A DNA stretch of 8,246 nt from Thiohalobacter sp. (GCA_027080445.1 JALWRY010000092.1:1-8246), one strand, 5' to 3'. Numbered from the stretch's first letter, positions 1-6,624 are shown. Made by a program: numbers and translations. The notes: generated by a model not told the origin, from the letters alone.

Positions 1-84
1 AACCGTATCCACGCGTTCTGACTGCGCCGCTTTCCACGCCAGCGCATGTTCGCGACCGCCGCCACCGATGACCAGTATTTTCAT
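1..84 (-). CDS. purD: Phosphoribosylamine-glycine ligase (GAR synthetase), N-terminal fragment
   Basis: The first 28 codons are present; the rest lies beyond the left edge. The product joins glycine to 5-phosphoribosylamine with ATP to give GAR, the second step of purine synthesis, in the cytosol. Reading down from the ATG at 84, the protein begins MKILVIGGGGREHALAWK, which is the conserved opening of PurD: a beta strand, the glycine-rich loop and the REHAL motif. A weak AAGG lies about ten bases upstream of the ATG. In many gammaproteobacteria purD follows purH closely. Here it is separated by 250 bases of repeats, including a terminator-like hairpin, so it may depend on readthrough or on a promoter of its own; I see no convincing one between 85 and 145. 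Identification is secure despite the short piece. Confidence 0.93.
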   Translation of the reverse strand, partial: MKILVIGGGGREHALAWKAAQSERVDTV

Positions 85-145
85 AATCCAGACCTTGTAG
101 CTGTGTGCTCTTTCGATATTCGGGTTAGGGAAACGCCGATTAATT

Positions 146-214
146 CGTCATACCGGCGTATGCCGGTATCCATGTTGCTGAAACCACAGGATTCTGGCAT
201 ACGCCAGAATGACG
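146..214. repeat. REP-like element with two self-complementary 26-base arms
   Basis: The arms at 146-171 and 189-214 are inverted relative to each other (outer ends CGTCAT and ATGACG) and match at 22 of 26 positions. Each arm is also a hairpin by itself: 151-157 pairs with 162-168 around GTAT, and 191-198 pairs with 203-210 around ATAC. The four differences between arms come as two pairs that keep each local hairpin intact. This resembles paired REP or small MITE units common in proteobacterial intergenic DNA. It is unrelated in sequence to the GGGGTCAG repeat that follows. It may fold in the transcript between purH and purD. Confidence 0.75.
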
Positions 215-215
215 G

Positions 216-289
216 AAAAAAACCGAAAACCGGGGTCAGAACACAATTTTCGCTAATATTAGTGAAAATTGTGTTCTGACCCCGGTTTT
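216..289 (-). terminator. Possible intrinsic terminator between purH and purD, made by the repeat palindrome
   Basis: Read in the direction of purH to purD, the 32-base-pair stem ends in CCCCGGTTTT, then CGG, then seven T residues (the A-run at 216-222 on the plus strand). A long GC-containing stem followed by a T-run is the intrinsic terminator pattern, although the T-run starts a few bases past the stem and the loop would be very small. In the other direction only five T residues follow the stem. This is a prediction from structure alone. Confidence 0.45.
226..289. repeat. 64-base near-perfect palindrome of two head-to-head GGGGTCAG repeats
   Basis: Bases 226-257 and 258-289 are reverse complements over 32 positions with a single mismatch (252 against 263, a G-U pair in RNA). 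Each arm carries the core CCGGGGTCAGAACACAAT followed by TTTCGCTAAT or TTTCACTAAT, and the centre is AATATT. The arms match the two ends of the rayT element at 6588-7648, so this looks like those ends joined with nothing between them: a non-autonomous derivative. Confidence 0.9.
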
Positions 290-335
290 TAGTGAAAATT
301 GTGTTCTGACCCCGGTTTTTTTGACCCCGGTTTTT
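261..335 (-). repeat. Tandem copies of the GGGGTCAG repeat ending at the purH stop codon
   Basis: The 30 bases at 261-290 are repeated exactly at 291-320, and the last 14 bases of the unit (TGACCCCGGTTTTT) recur at 322-335. The first unit is also the right arm of the palindrome at 226-289. The final T at 335 is shared with the reverse complement of the purH TGA stop. Exact identity of neighbouring copies points to recent duplication or slippage. Confidence 0.9.
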
Positions 336-1897
336 CAGTGCCGGAAATGCCGCATGCCGGTGAACACCATCGCCATGCCGTGTTCGTTGGCAGCGGCGAT
401 GGTTTCCTCGTCGCGCATGGAGCCGCCCGGCTGGATGACGGCGGTAATGCCAGCCTCGGCGGCCTGGTCGATACCATCGCGGAACGGGAAGAAGGCGTCG
501 GAGGCCATCACTGAACCCTTGACCGTCAGACCGGCGTGTTCGGCCTTGATCCCCGCAATACGCGCGCTGTTAACGCGGCTCATCTGACCCGCGCCGACGC
601 CGATGGTCATGTTGTCGCTGGCGTAGACAATGGCGTTCGATTTCACGAACTTGGCCACCCGCCAGGCAAACAGCAGGCTTTTCATTTCCGTCTCATCGGG
701 CTGGCGCTCGGTGACCACGCGGGTTTCGTTGAGTAACGCCAGGTCGGCATCCTGGACCAGCAGGCCACCGTTGACGCGTTTGAAGTCCAGACGTGGCGCG
801 GGCGTGGCCGGCCATTCACCGCAGGACAGAACACGCACATTTTTCTTTTCCGCCAGCACCGGCAGTGCGCCTTCGTCGATCGACGGGGCAACAATCACTT
901 CCACGAACTGCCGGTCGATAATCGCCTTCGCCGTTTCCGCATCGAGCGGGCGATTGAAGGCGATGATGCCGCCGAAAGCCGACTCGGGATCGGTTTTGTA
1001 CGCCCGGTCATAGGCATCCAGCAACTTGTCGCCATAGGCCACGCCACAGGGGTTAGCGTGTTTGACGATAACGCAGGCCGGCCCCTCGTCGAACTGCTTG
1101 ACGCATTCCAGCGCCGCATCCGTATCACCCACATTGTTATAGGAGAGTTCCTTACCCTGCAACTGTTCCGCCGTAGCGACACTGGCTTCGGATTCGCGAT
1201 GTTCGACGAAGAAGGCCGCAGACTGGTGCGGATTCTCGCCATAACGCATGGTCTGCACCTGGCGGTATTGCAAGCTGAGCGTCTGCGGGAAGGCGCGCTT
1301 CTCGCCATCCTCGCCGAGGGCGCCCAGGTAGTTGGCAATGGCGCCATCATAACGCGCGGTATGCTCAAAGGTTTTGACGGCCAGGCGGAAACGCGTGGCA
1401 TCGCTCACGGCGCCGCCGTTGGCGGCCATCTCGTCCAGCACCCCGGCATAGTCCGCACTGTCGACAATCACGGTGACGGCCGCGTGATTTTTGGCGGCGG
1501 CGCGAATCAGCGTGGGACCACCGATATCGATATTCTCGATCGCGGTCGGCAAGTCGCAGTCCGGGTTGGCAACCGTCTGTTCAAAAGGATAGAGGTTCAC
1601 CACCACCATATCGATGGGTCCAATGCCGTGTTCCTGCATAACGGCATCGTCGGTGCCGCGCCGCCCAAGAATGCCGCCATGGATTTTCGGGTGCAGGGTT
1701 TTCACCCGGCCGGCCATCATTTCGGGGAAGCCGGTATAATCAGACACCTCGATAACCGGCACCTTGCTGTCGGCCAGCAATTTCGCCGTCCCGCCTGTCG
1801 ACAGGATTTCGACGCCTGTCTGATGAAGTTGTTGTGCAAATTCGACGATGCCGGTCTTGTCCGACACACTGATCAGCGCGCGCTGAATGGATGACAT
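335..1897 (-). CDS. purH: Bifunctional AICAR formyltransferase / IMP cyclohydrolase
   Basis: PurH carries out the last two steps of IMP synthesis: formylation of AICAR with 10-formyltetrahydrofolate, then ring closure. The 520 residues are close to the family length of about 530. The N-terminal cyclohydrolase (MGS-like) domain shows RALISVSDKTGI at 6-17, STGGTAKL at 33-40 and the FPEMMAGRVKTLHPKIHGG stretch at 57-75. The transformylase domain shows MRYGENPHQ at 217-225, KELSYNN at 249-255, and VKHANPCG at 278-285 with the catalytic Lys279-His280 pair. The C-terminus (TGMRHFRH) is the family's normal end, so the repeat that begins at the stop codon has not truncated it. The ATG at 1897 has an AGGA ribosome binding site seven bases upstream and lies only 12 bases after fis, so it is probably co-transcribed with dusB and fis. 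Confidence 0.97.
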   Translation of the reverse strand: MSSIQRALISVSDKTGIVEFAQQLHQTGVEILSTGGTAKLLADSKVPVIEVSDYTGFPEMMAGRVKTLHPKIHGGILGRRGTDDAVMQEHGIGPIDMVVVNLYPFEQTVANPDCDLPTAIENIDIGGPTLIRAAAKNHAAVTVIVDSADYAGVLDEMAANGGAVSDATRFRLAVKTFEHTARYDGAIANYLGALGEDGEKRAFPQTLSLQYRQVQTMRYGENPHQSAAFFVEHRESEASVATAEQLQGKELSYNNVGDTDAALECVKQFDEGPACVIVKHANPCGVAYGDKLLDAYDRAYKTDPESAFGGIIAFNRPLDAETAKAIIDRQFVEVIVAPSIDEGALPVLAEKKNVRVLSCGEWPATPAPRLDFKRVNGGLLVQDADLALLNETRVVTERQPDETEMKSLLFAWRVAKFVKSNAIVYASDNMTIGVGAGQMSRVNSARIAGIKAEHAGLTVKGSVMASDAFFPFRDGIDQAAEAGITAVIQPGGSMRDEETIAAANEHGMAMVFTGMRHFRH

Positions 1898-1909
1898 ACT
1901 GTTTTCCTG

Positions 1910-2200
1910 TTAAAGCAAGCCGTATAACTTCAATTTCTTGCGTAATGTGCTGCGGTTGATGCCAAGTACCTCGGCCGCCCGCGTCTGGTTACTGCGGCTA
2001 TGCTGCATCACGCTTTCCAGCATGGCCTGCTCGACCTGGCCGATCACCATATCGTAGACATCCCCCGCATCGTGCCCGTCAAGGTCCTGGAAGTAGATCT
2101 CCAGCGCCGACTGGACGCAGGCGCGCAAGGGCTGTTTGCGTCGCTCGCGCGTGGGCAGTTGCGGGGCGCCGGCCCCGCTCGCCTGGATCACGGCGCTCAT
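1910..2200 (-). CDS. fis: Nucleoid-associated DNA-binding protein Fis
   Basis: Fis is a small homodimeric protein that bends DNA, organises the nucleoid and activates or represses many promoters, including rRNA promoters in enteric bacteria. The 96 residues match the family length (98 in E. coli). The N-terminal part is variable. The core helices run from about residue 26 (RACVQSALEIYFQDL) and the C-terminal helix-turn-helix covers roughly 71-94, with NQTRAAEVLGINRSTLRKKL being almost the family consensus. The gene starts with ATGA, sharing four bases with the end of dusB, so translation is probably coupled; an AGGA lies nine bases before the ATG, inside dusB. The dusB-fis arrangement is a well-known gammaproteobacterial signature. 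Confidence 0.97.
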   Translation of the reverse strand: MSAVIQASGAGAPQLPTRERRKQPLRACVQSALEIYFQDLDGHDAGDVYDMVIGQVEQAMLESVMQHSRSNQTRAAEVLGINRSTLRKKLKLYGLL

Positions 2201-3183
2201 GCGGCAAGTTCCTGTTTTTCTACCAGTTGGTCAAAAAAAGCGTGCGTCTTGCGCAACTGCGCGTCGAGCGACTCGACGCGGTTGATTGAAGCGCGGAATG
2301 CCGCGCCGCCCGGCTGTCGCTTGCTGTACCAGGCAATATGTTTACGTGCCACACGCACGCCGGTGTATTCCCCGTAAAATGCATATAAATTATTAAGATG
2401 CTCGATCATGATGGTACGTATTTCCTCCACACCAGGCGCTTGTAACAACTCGCCTGTCAGCAAAAAATGTTCAACTTCACGGAAGATCCACGGACGTCCC
2501 TGTGCCGCGCGGCCAATCATGACAGCATCCGCGCCGGTGTATTCCAGCACCTGTTTTGCTTTTTGCGGGCTGTCGATGTCGCCGTTGGCGATCACCGGCA
2601 ACCCGGTTTCCTGCTTGACGAGGCGAATGCTGTCGTATTCCGCCTCGCCGGCATAGCCGCAGGCACGGGTGCGACCGTGCACGGCCAGTGATTGTATGCC
2701 CGCCTGTTCCGCAATCCGGGCAATCGCAAGCGCGTTGCGATGTTCCGGATCCCAACCGGTGCGGATTTTCAGCGTGACCGGCACATCGACGGCCGCAACC
2801 ACGGCATCGAGAATCCTTGCCACCAGGCCTTCCTGCTGCAGCAACGCGGAACCGGCCATGACATTGCACACTTTTTTCGCCGGGCAGCCCATATTGATGT
2901 CAATGATCTGCGCGCCGTGTTCCACGTTGAAACGTGCGGCCTCCGCCATCGACACGGGATCGGCGCCGGCAATCTGCACAACGCGGGGCTCGACTTCACC
3001 ACGGTGATCCATCCGCCGCAAGGTCTGCTTGCTGCCCCACAGGGCCGAGTTGGCGCTGACCATTTCCGACACCGCCATCCCTGCACCGAGTTTTTTACAC
3101 AGCTGACGGAAAGGTCGATCGGTCACGCCGGCCATCGGCGCCAGTACCAGCGAGTTGCGCAACTTATATGAACCAATGTGCAT
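2197..3183 (-). CDS. dusB: tRNA-dihydrouridine synthase B
   Basis: DusB is an FMN- and NADPH-dependent enzyme that reduces specific uridines in the tRNA D-loop to dihydrouridine. The 328 residues form the usual TIM barrel plus a C-terminal helical domain. Visible motifs are LAPMAGVTDRPFR at 14-26 (FMN loop), INMGCPAKKVC at 96-106 with the catalytic Cys100, LKIRTGW at 138-144 with the FMN-binding Lys139, VHGRTR at 168-173, IANGDI at 198-203 and MIGRAAQGRPW at 222-232. The opening MHIGSYKLRN aligns with known DusB starts, which fixes the ATG at 3183. A GAGGAG motif lies 12 bases upstream, rather far for a ribosome binding site. It leads the dusB-fis-purH operon and has a plausible promoter at 3307-3334. 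Confidence 0.96.
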   Translation of the reverse strand: MHIGSYKLRNSLVLAPMAGVTDRPFRQLCKKLGAGMAVSEMVSANSALWGSKQTLRRMDHRGEVEPRVVQIAGADPVSMAEAARFNVEHGAQIIDINMGCPAKKVCNVMAGSALLQQEGLVARILDAVVAAVDVPVTLKIRTGWDPEHRNALAIARIAEQAGIQSLAVHGRTRACGYAGEAEYDSIRLVKQETGLPVIANGDIDSPQKAKQVLEYTGADAVMIGRAAQGRPWIFREVEHFLLTGELLQAPGVEEIRTIMIEHLNNLYAFYGEYTGVRVARKHIAWYSKRQPGGAAFRASINRVESLDAQLRKTHAFFDQLVEKQELAA

Positions 3184-3306
3184 ACGCTGCGCGCACTCCT
3201 CGATGACGGTTTTCGGCGAAAGGGCCGCCCATCATACGCGTACTCTGCAACAGGGAAAAGTGTTGAAATGATTTTTTTAAGGTGGCCCGGAAATTGCCGG
3301 AACACC

Positions 3307-3334
3307 TATATACAAGCGATTTGCTAACAGTCAA
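3307..3334 (-). promoter_or_regulatory. Likely sigma-70 promoter of the dusB-fis-purH operon
   Basis: On the minus strand the -35 TTGACT (3334-3329) is followed by a 16-base spacer and the -10 TATATA (3312-3307), placing transcription start near 3300 and leaving a leader of about 115 bases before dusB. Five of six -35 bases match consensus. The site lies in the 204-base gap after the ATPase gene. It could also be an ordinary AT-rich match; nothing else in the gap looks better. Confidence 0.5.
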
Positions 3335-3342
3335 GTCTTGAC
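3330..3342. promoter_or_regulatory. Perfect palindrome GTCAAGTCTTGAC overlapping the dusB -35 box
   Basis: Six bases on each side of a central T are perfectly complementary, and the left half overlaps the predicted -35 of the dusB promoter. The position suits an operator for a dimeric regulator. It matches no operator I recognise. A six-base dyad can also arise by chance. Confidence 0.3.
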
Positions 3343-3387
3343 ATTAAAAATAAACGATGCGGGAGGCGGGGTAAATATTCCGTTCGC

Positions 3388-4626
3388 CTATACCTGCCCT
3401 GTCATACGCCACAATGCACTGACGGGTAATGCCAGATAGCGTTCCCCGAAGGAGACCGCCTGCTCTCCTGAATACAGGACAATACCCCGCATAAAGCGAT
3501 CACCGACAGCCTCCGACAATGCATCGAACCCGGAGAAATCTTTTCTTCCCACTGTTGAAGCCGCCTTGATTTCCAGTCCTACCAGTCGACCGGCAGCATC
3601 CTCAAGAAGGATATCCACTTCACGGCCCGTAACTGTCCGATAGTGGTATAAGCTCACCCGGCATTCCGACCAACCGACTTGTTTACGTAATTCACTGACC
3701 ACGAAAGTTTCCAACAGGTGTCCGAAAAATACGGGGTCACGTGCTATGCCCTGGTGTGTCATACCGGCAAGGTACGCGGTCAGACCGGCGTCAATTAAAT
3801 GAATCTTCGCTGACTTGATCAAGCGTTTACCCAGGTTGGTCGACCAGGCCGGTAGTGGCTGGAACAAAAACGTGGCCTGTAAAAGGCCCAGGTAACGCTT
3901 TAGTGTACTGTTTGGTGTGCCTGAACTGCGCGATAACTCTGACATATTCAGCAAACCGCCAACACGGGCTGCCAAAAGCGATAACAGGCGCGGCATATCC
4001 GTCAACCCGTCAATATTCGCCAGATCGCGCACGTCGCGCTGCAACAATGCCGTGATATAGGAGGCAAACCAGGCATCGCGCCGTTTGCCGGCGGGGCGCT
4101 GTGTCACTTCCGGATAGGCGCCGGAAAGCACTGCGTCTTTCAGATCAACTCCACTGTCACCCTGTAATGCAGGGAGTTTTTCGGCGAAAACGCCATCCAG
4201 AAAACACTCTTTTCGTGCCTGCAACTCCCCTCGGGAAAGTGGCCAGAGCGTCATCAATTCCATACGACCGGCCAATGATTCCGATAGTTTCGGAAGCAGG
4301 AGCACATTGGCTGAGCCTGTCAGGAGGTATCGGCCGGGACGCCGATCCTGATCCACCGAGAGCTTGATTGCGGGAAACAAGCCCGGTGCTTTCTGTACCT
4401 CATCGATGACAGCGCGGTCACCAAGACCGGCCAAAAAGCCTTGTGGATCCGAAATCGCCGCCGCTAACGACGTCGCATCATCCAGAGTGACATAAGGCAT
4501 AGAAGCTGATTTCGCAACCCCTTGAGCCAGCGTACTTTTTCCTGTCTGGCGCGCGCCATTCAATAGCACAACCGGTGTATCTGTCAGCGCGGTATGCAGT
4601 TCCGCCTCAATATTTCTCCGGTACAT
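3388..4626 (-). CDS. AAA family ATPase with C-terminal DUF4143 domain
   Basis: The 412-residue protein has the AAA_14 plus DUF4143 architecture. The Walker A motif is GARQTGKST at 24-32 (Lys30), Walker B is RAVIDEVQK at 71-79 (Asp75, Glu76), a sensor-like LLTGSAN lies at 101-107, and SLAGR at 117-121 holds a conserved arginine. The C-terminal part includes GREVDILLE (334-342) and GLEIKAA (350-356); EVD followed by EIK resembles a PD-(D/E)xK nuclease-type core. The cellular role of this family is not established, and I do not assign one. The start is supported by the typical MYRRNIE opening, although no clear ribosome binding site precedes it. It sits alone between the DUF3426 gene and dusB, with non-coding gaps on both sides, and its base composition looks by eye less GC-rich than its neighbours. 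That suggests an acquired accessory gene, but no transposase or attachment repeats flank it. Confidence 0.9.
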   Translation of the reverse strand: MYRRNIEAELHTALTDTPVVLLNGARQTGKSTLAQGVAKSASMPYVTLDDATSLAAAISDPQGFLAGLGDRAVIDEVQKAPGLFPAIKLSVDQDRRPGRYLLTGSANVLLLPKLSESLAGRMELMTLWPLSRGELQARKECFLDGVFAEKLPALQGDSGVDLKDAVLSGAYPEVTQRPAGKRRDAWFASYITALLQRDVRDLANIDGLTDMPRLLSLLAARVGGLLNMSELSRSSGTPNSTLKRYLGLLQATFLFQPLPAWSTNLGKRLIKSAKIHLIDAGLTAYLAGMTHQGIARDPVFFGHLLETFVVSELRKQVGWSECRVSLYHYRTVTGREVDILLEDAAGRLVGLEIKAASTVGRKDFSGFDALSEAVGDRFMRGIVLYSGEQAVSFGERYLALPVSALWRMTGQV

Positions 4627-4627
4627 G

Positions 4628-4643
4628 GTGGATAATTAACCAC
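4628..4643. promoter_or_regulatory. Imperfect 16-base palindrome just upstream of the ATPase start codon
   Basis: GTGGATAATTAACCAC differs from its own reverse complement at only one pair of positions. It occupies the place where the ribosome binding site of the ATPase gene would be, starting one base before the ATG at 4626. It could be an operator or a small structure that masks translation. A second, looser dyad (GGTGA and TCACC, 4649-4666) lies just upstream. Function is inferred only from position. Confidence 0.25.
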
Positions 4644-4704
4644 TGAATGGTGATTTATACGTCACCTAGCTTAGCGGCCTATCCCCTCTGATTCAAGCGA
4701 CTGG

Positions 4705-5664
4705 CTAGAGAAAATCGAACTGGAATGACACCGCGCGATCGCCCGGGTCGACAATCTCCAGCATCAGGCGCGTCTGCTGGCCGGGCGGCATACCTTGCGA
4801 GGGGTCGACACCGTTCAGGTATTCCTTCGGGAAAAAACGTCGCGCGGCGACCGGGGTGCCGGACACGTCGGAAAAGGTCACTTCAAACACCGGGTAAGCC
4901 TGTACGAAATCCGCCCGGTTCTCGAATGTTGCGCTCACCAGCAAGGCATCACTGACGTGCGGGTGGTTGCGGATTTCGCGTTCCAGCACCTCCAGCTTTG
5001 CCGTGTCGTGGCGCAGCGGCAGGTCACAGCCCAGTACGGCGCAGGCCGCATCCAGGGTTGGCCGAAAGGCCGGGATGCCGGCCAGGCGATAACGTTCCGC
5101 CCAGGCGTATTGCCCCAGCAGCAAGGCCGTGAGGAATAATGCCGCCGCGATGGCGCCCCAGGAGGTTCGCGCACTGGCGTGGCCGGTTTCGAACAGCAGC
5201 GCCGCCGCCGGCAATGGGGTTTCCCCGGATGCTTCAGCCTGGGCAGGCGAGACAAATTCGCTTGCCACCGGCATGGCATAGGTATCCCTGTCTGCCGGGA
5301 AACCCTGGTCCAGCTTGCCGAGGGCGATATCGACAAGATCGGTGGCCTCATTTTCCGGTTCGCCGGGAGCTGTCTCGTCGGAGCTGGCTTCCTGCGCCAT
5401 GTCTTCCTGCACGTCGGCGCGAGATGCCTCATCCGCCACCGGGACACCATCCAGTGCGCGATCGACCAGGTCGTCGATCTCCTGGCTGACTGCGCTGAGT
5501 TGCTGTTCCGCAAACGTGAGGGCCTCGCGCGGGTCATCGAACAGGGCTTCTGTGGCAACGAACACGTTTTCGCAGTTGCCGCAGCGCACGCGGCCGGCGG
5601 CGGCACGTAGCTGTGCAGCACCGACCGGGAAGACCGTTTTGCAAGCAGGACAGGCGGCAAACAT
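4705..5664 (-). CDS. Zinc-ribbon single-pass membrane protein, DUF3426 family
   Basis: From the ATG at 5664 this is a 319-residue protein. It begins with an MJ0042-type zinc ribbon: CPAC at 5-8 and CGNC at 28-31 would bind one zinc. An acidic, probably disordered linker follows (about 45-160), then one membrane segment at about 169-186 (WGAIAAALFLTALLLGQYAW region), then the DUF3426 domain to the end, with the paired cysteines of ACAVLGC at 207-213. This predicts a cytosolic N-terminus and a periplasmic C-terminal domain. The function is not established; the family is commonly found beside prmA in gammaproteobacteria. The frame also has an ATG at 5682 and a TTG at 5700 that would overlap the prmA stop by four bases. 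I prefer 5664 because family members place the first CxxC within a few residues of the start, but none of the three has a strong ribosome binding site. Confidence 0.87.
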   Translation of the reverse strand: MFAACPACKTVFPVGAAQLRAAAGRVRCGNCENVFVATEALFDDPREALTFAEQQLSAVSQEIDDLVDRALDGVPVADEASRADVQEDMAQEASSDETAPGEPENEATDLVDIALGKLDQGFPADRDTYAMPVASEFVSPAQAEASGETPLPAAALLFETGHASARTSWGAIAAALFLTALLLGQYAWAERYRLAGIPAFRPTLDAACAVLGCDLPLRHDTAKLEVLEREIRNHPHVSDALLVSATFENRADFVQAYPVFEVTFSDVSGTPVAARRFFPKEYLNGVDPSQGMPPGQQTRLMLEIVDPGDRAVSFQFDFL

Positions 5665-5696
5665 CGTATTAACAGACCACATCGCAGGGGCGCAGG

Positions 5697-6581
5697 TCAA
5701 ATTCTTTTACCGTGCAAGCGCACCCAGCCGTCTTTTTCCACCGTATCGGACAGATGGAACCAGGGCGTATAGGCCGTGCGTACTGCATCAGCCTGATCGG
5801 CAAGAATGCCGGACAACACGATATCACCACCGGGCCGGACATGCCCGGCCAGATCAGCGGCCAGTTCAATCAGTGGATTGGCAAGAATATTGGCGAGCAA
5901 CAGATCAAAGGTTCGTGTTGGCAAGTCTGCCGGCAGCAGGGTGTGCAGTCCTGCCTCGACGGCATTGCGTGTGGCATTGTCACGCGTCGACAACAGCGCC
6001 TGCTGGTCAATATCGACAGCCCAGAGTTCGGCTGCACCCAGCTTTAACGCGGCGATCGCCAGGATGCCGGAACCACACCCGTAATCGAGCACATCCTGAC
6101 CCTGCGGCGGGTGGGCATCCAGCCATTCCAGGCACAGGGCCGTGGTGGCGTGCGTCCCGGTGCCAAACGCCAGCCCGGGATCGAGATCGACAATGACGGG
6201 GGTTTCATCACCCCGTGGTGGCAACATGCCGGCCGGACAAACCCACAGACGTTCACCAAACTGCATGGGCTGAAACTGATCGAGCCAGACACGTTCCCAG
6301 TCCCGGTCTTCAAGCCGGTTGTGCGTCAGTCGTTTCGCCGCTGCTTCACCAAATGTTTGCGCCAGTTGCCCACGCAACGATTCAGCACTGGCATCTTCCT
6401 CGAACATGGCGGTCAGCCGCGTCGCGGACCATAAAGGTGTCGTACCGGGATCCGGTTCGAACAACGGTTGGTCAGCGGCATCCACCAACGTAACCGACAC
6501 AGCGCCATGCTGCTCAAACCAGTCGCTGAGCGTTTCAACATCAAGATCGCCCGCCTCAAGAACAAGTTGCAGCCAAGCCAT
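5697..6581 (-). CDS. prmA: Ribosomal protein L11 methyltransferase
   Basis: PrmA trimethylates ribosomal protein L11 at several amino groups using S-adenosylmethionine. The 294 residues equal the family length. An N-terminal substrate-recognition domain (1 to about 60) is joined by a linker to the methyltransferase domain. That domain shows LDPGLAFGTGTHATT at 133-147, the SAM-binding loop VLDYGCGSGILAIAA at 164-178, the acidic VDID at 189-192 and the active-site NILANPL at 231-237. The opening MAWLQLVLEA aligns with known PrmA starts, so the ATG at 6581 is secure. However, no Shine-Dalgarno sequence precedes it: a GGGGTCAG repeat ends six bases upstream. It was probably once directly downstream of accC and is followed immediately by the DUF3426 gene. 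Confidence 0.96.
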   Translation of the reverse strand: MAWLQLVLEAGDLDVETLSDWFEQHGAVSVTLVDAADQPLFEPDPGTTPLWSATRLTAMFEEDASAESLRGQLAQTFGEAAAKRLTHNRLEDRDWERVWLDQFQPMQFGERLWVCPAGMLPPRGDETPVIVDLDPGLAFGTGTHATTALCLEWLDAHPPQGQDVLDYGCGSGILAIAALKLGAAELWAVDIDQQALLSTRDNATRNAVEAGLHTLLPADLPTRTFDLLLANILANPLIELAADLAGHVRPGGDIVLSGILADQADAVRTAYTPWFHLSDTVEKDGWVRLHGKRI

Positions 6582-6587
6582 AAATTT

Positions 6588-6624
6588 AACCGGGGTCAGA
6601 ACACAATTATCACTAATATACTAC
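6588..6624 (+). repeat. Left end repeat of the RAYT element
   Basis: This copy reads CCGGGGTCAGAACACAAT, then TATCACTAATATACTAC. It matches the reverse complement of 7612-7648 at 35 of 37 bases. It begins six bases from the prmA start codon. Read on the minus strand it opens with GTAG followed by ATTA-GTGA-TAAT, a small four-base-pair hairpin. Confidence 0.88.

Noticed and set aside
46..279. 77-codon plus-strand frame in the purH-purD spacer
   Set aside because: It runs over the purD start, the REP-like element and the palindrome; its translation is repeat sequence with no family resemblance.
226..335. Repeat cluster read as a small CRISPR array
   Set aside because: The copies are in mixed orientations, two are directly abutting without spacers, one is a fragment, and the same repeat flanks a transposase; no cas genes are present.
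1058..1894. Long open frame of 278 codons on the plus strand opposite purH
   Set aside because: It is antisense to a gene with unambiguous family motifs, shows no recognisable domain, and long antisense frames are expected in GC-rich coding DNA.
3338..3343. Perfect TTGACA on the plus strand in the dusB upstream gap
   Set aside because: No -10 box lies at a suitable distance and it would point into the end of the ATPase gene; it is explained as half of the dyad at 3330-3342.
3388..4626. ATPase gene as half of a toxin-antitoxin or phage-defence pair
   Set aside because: No partner gene is adjacent; both flanking gaps are short and non-coding, and the neighbours are housekeeping genes.
4935..5660. 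Minus-strand frame of 241 codons within the DUF3426 gene
   Set aside because: It is a shifted frame of the same region, Arg- and Pro-rich, and lacks the CxxC motifs and membrane segment seen in the real frame.
5315..6196. Plus-strand frame of 293 codons across the DUF3426 and prmA genes
   Set aside because: It overlaps two well-supported genes on the other strand, has low-complexity Ser/Arg-rich composition and no plausible start signal.
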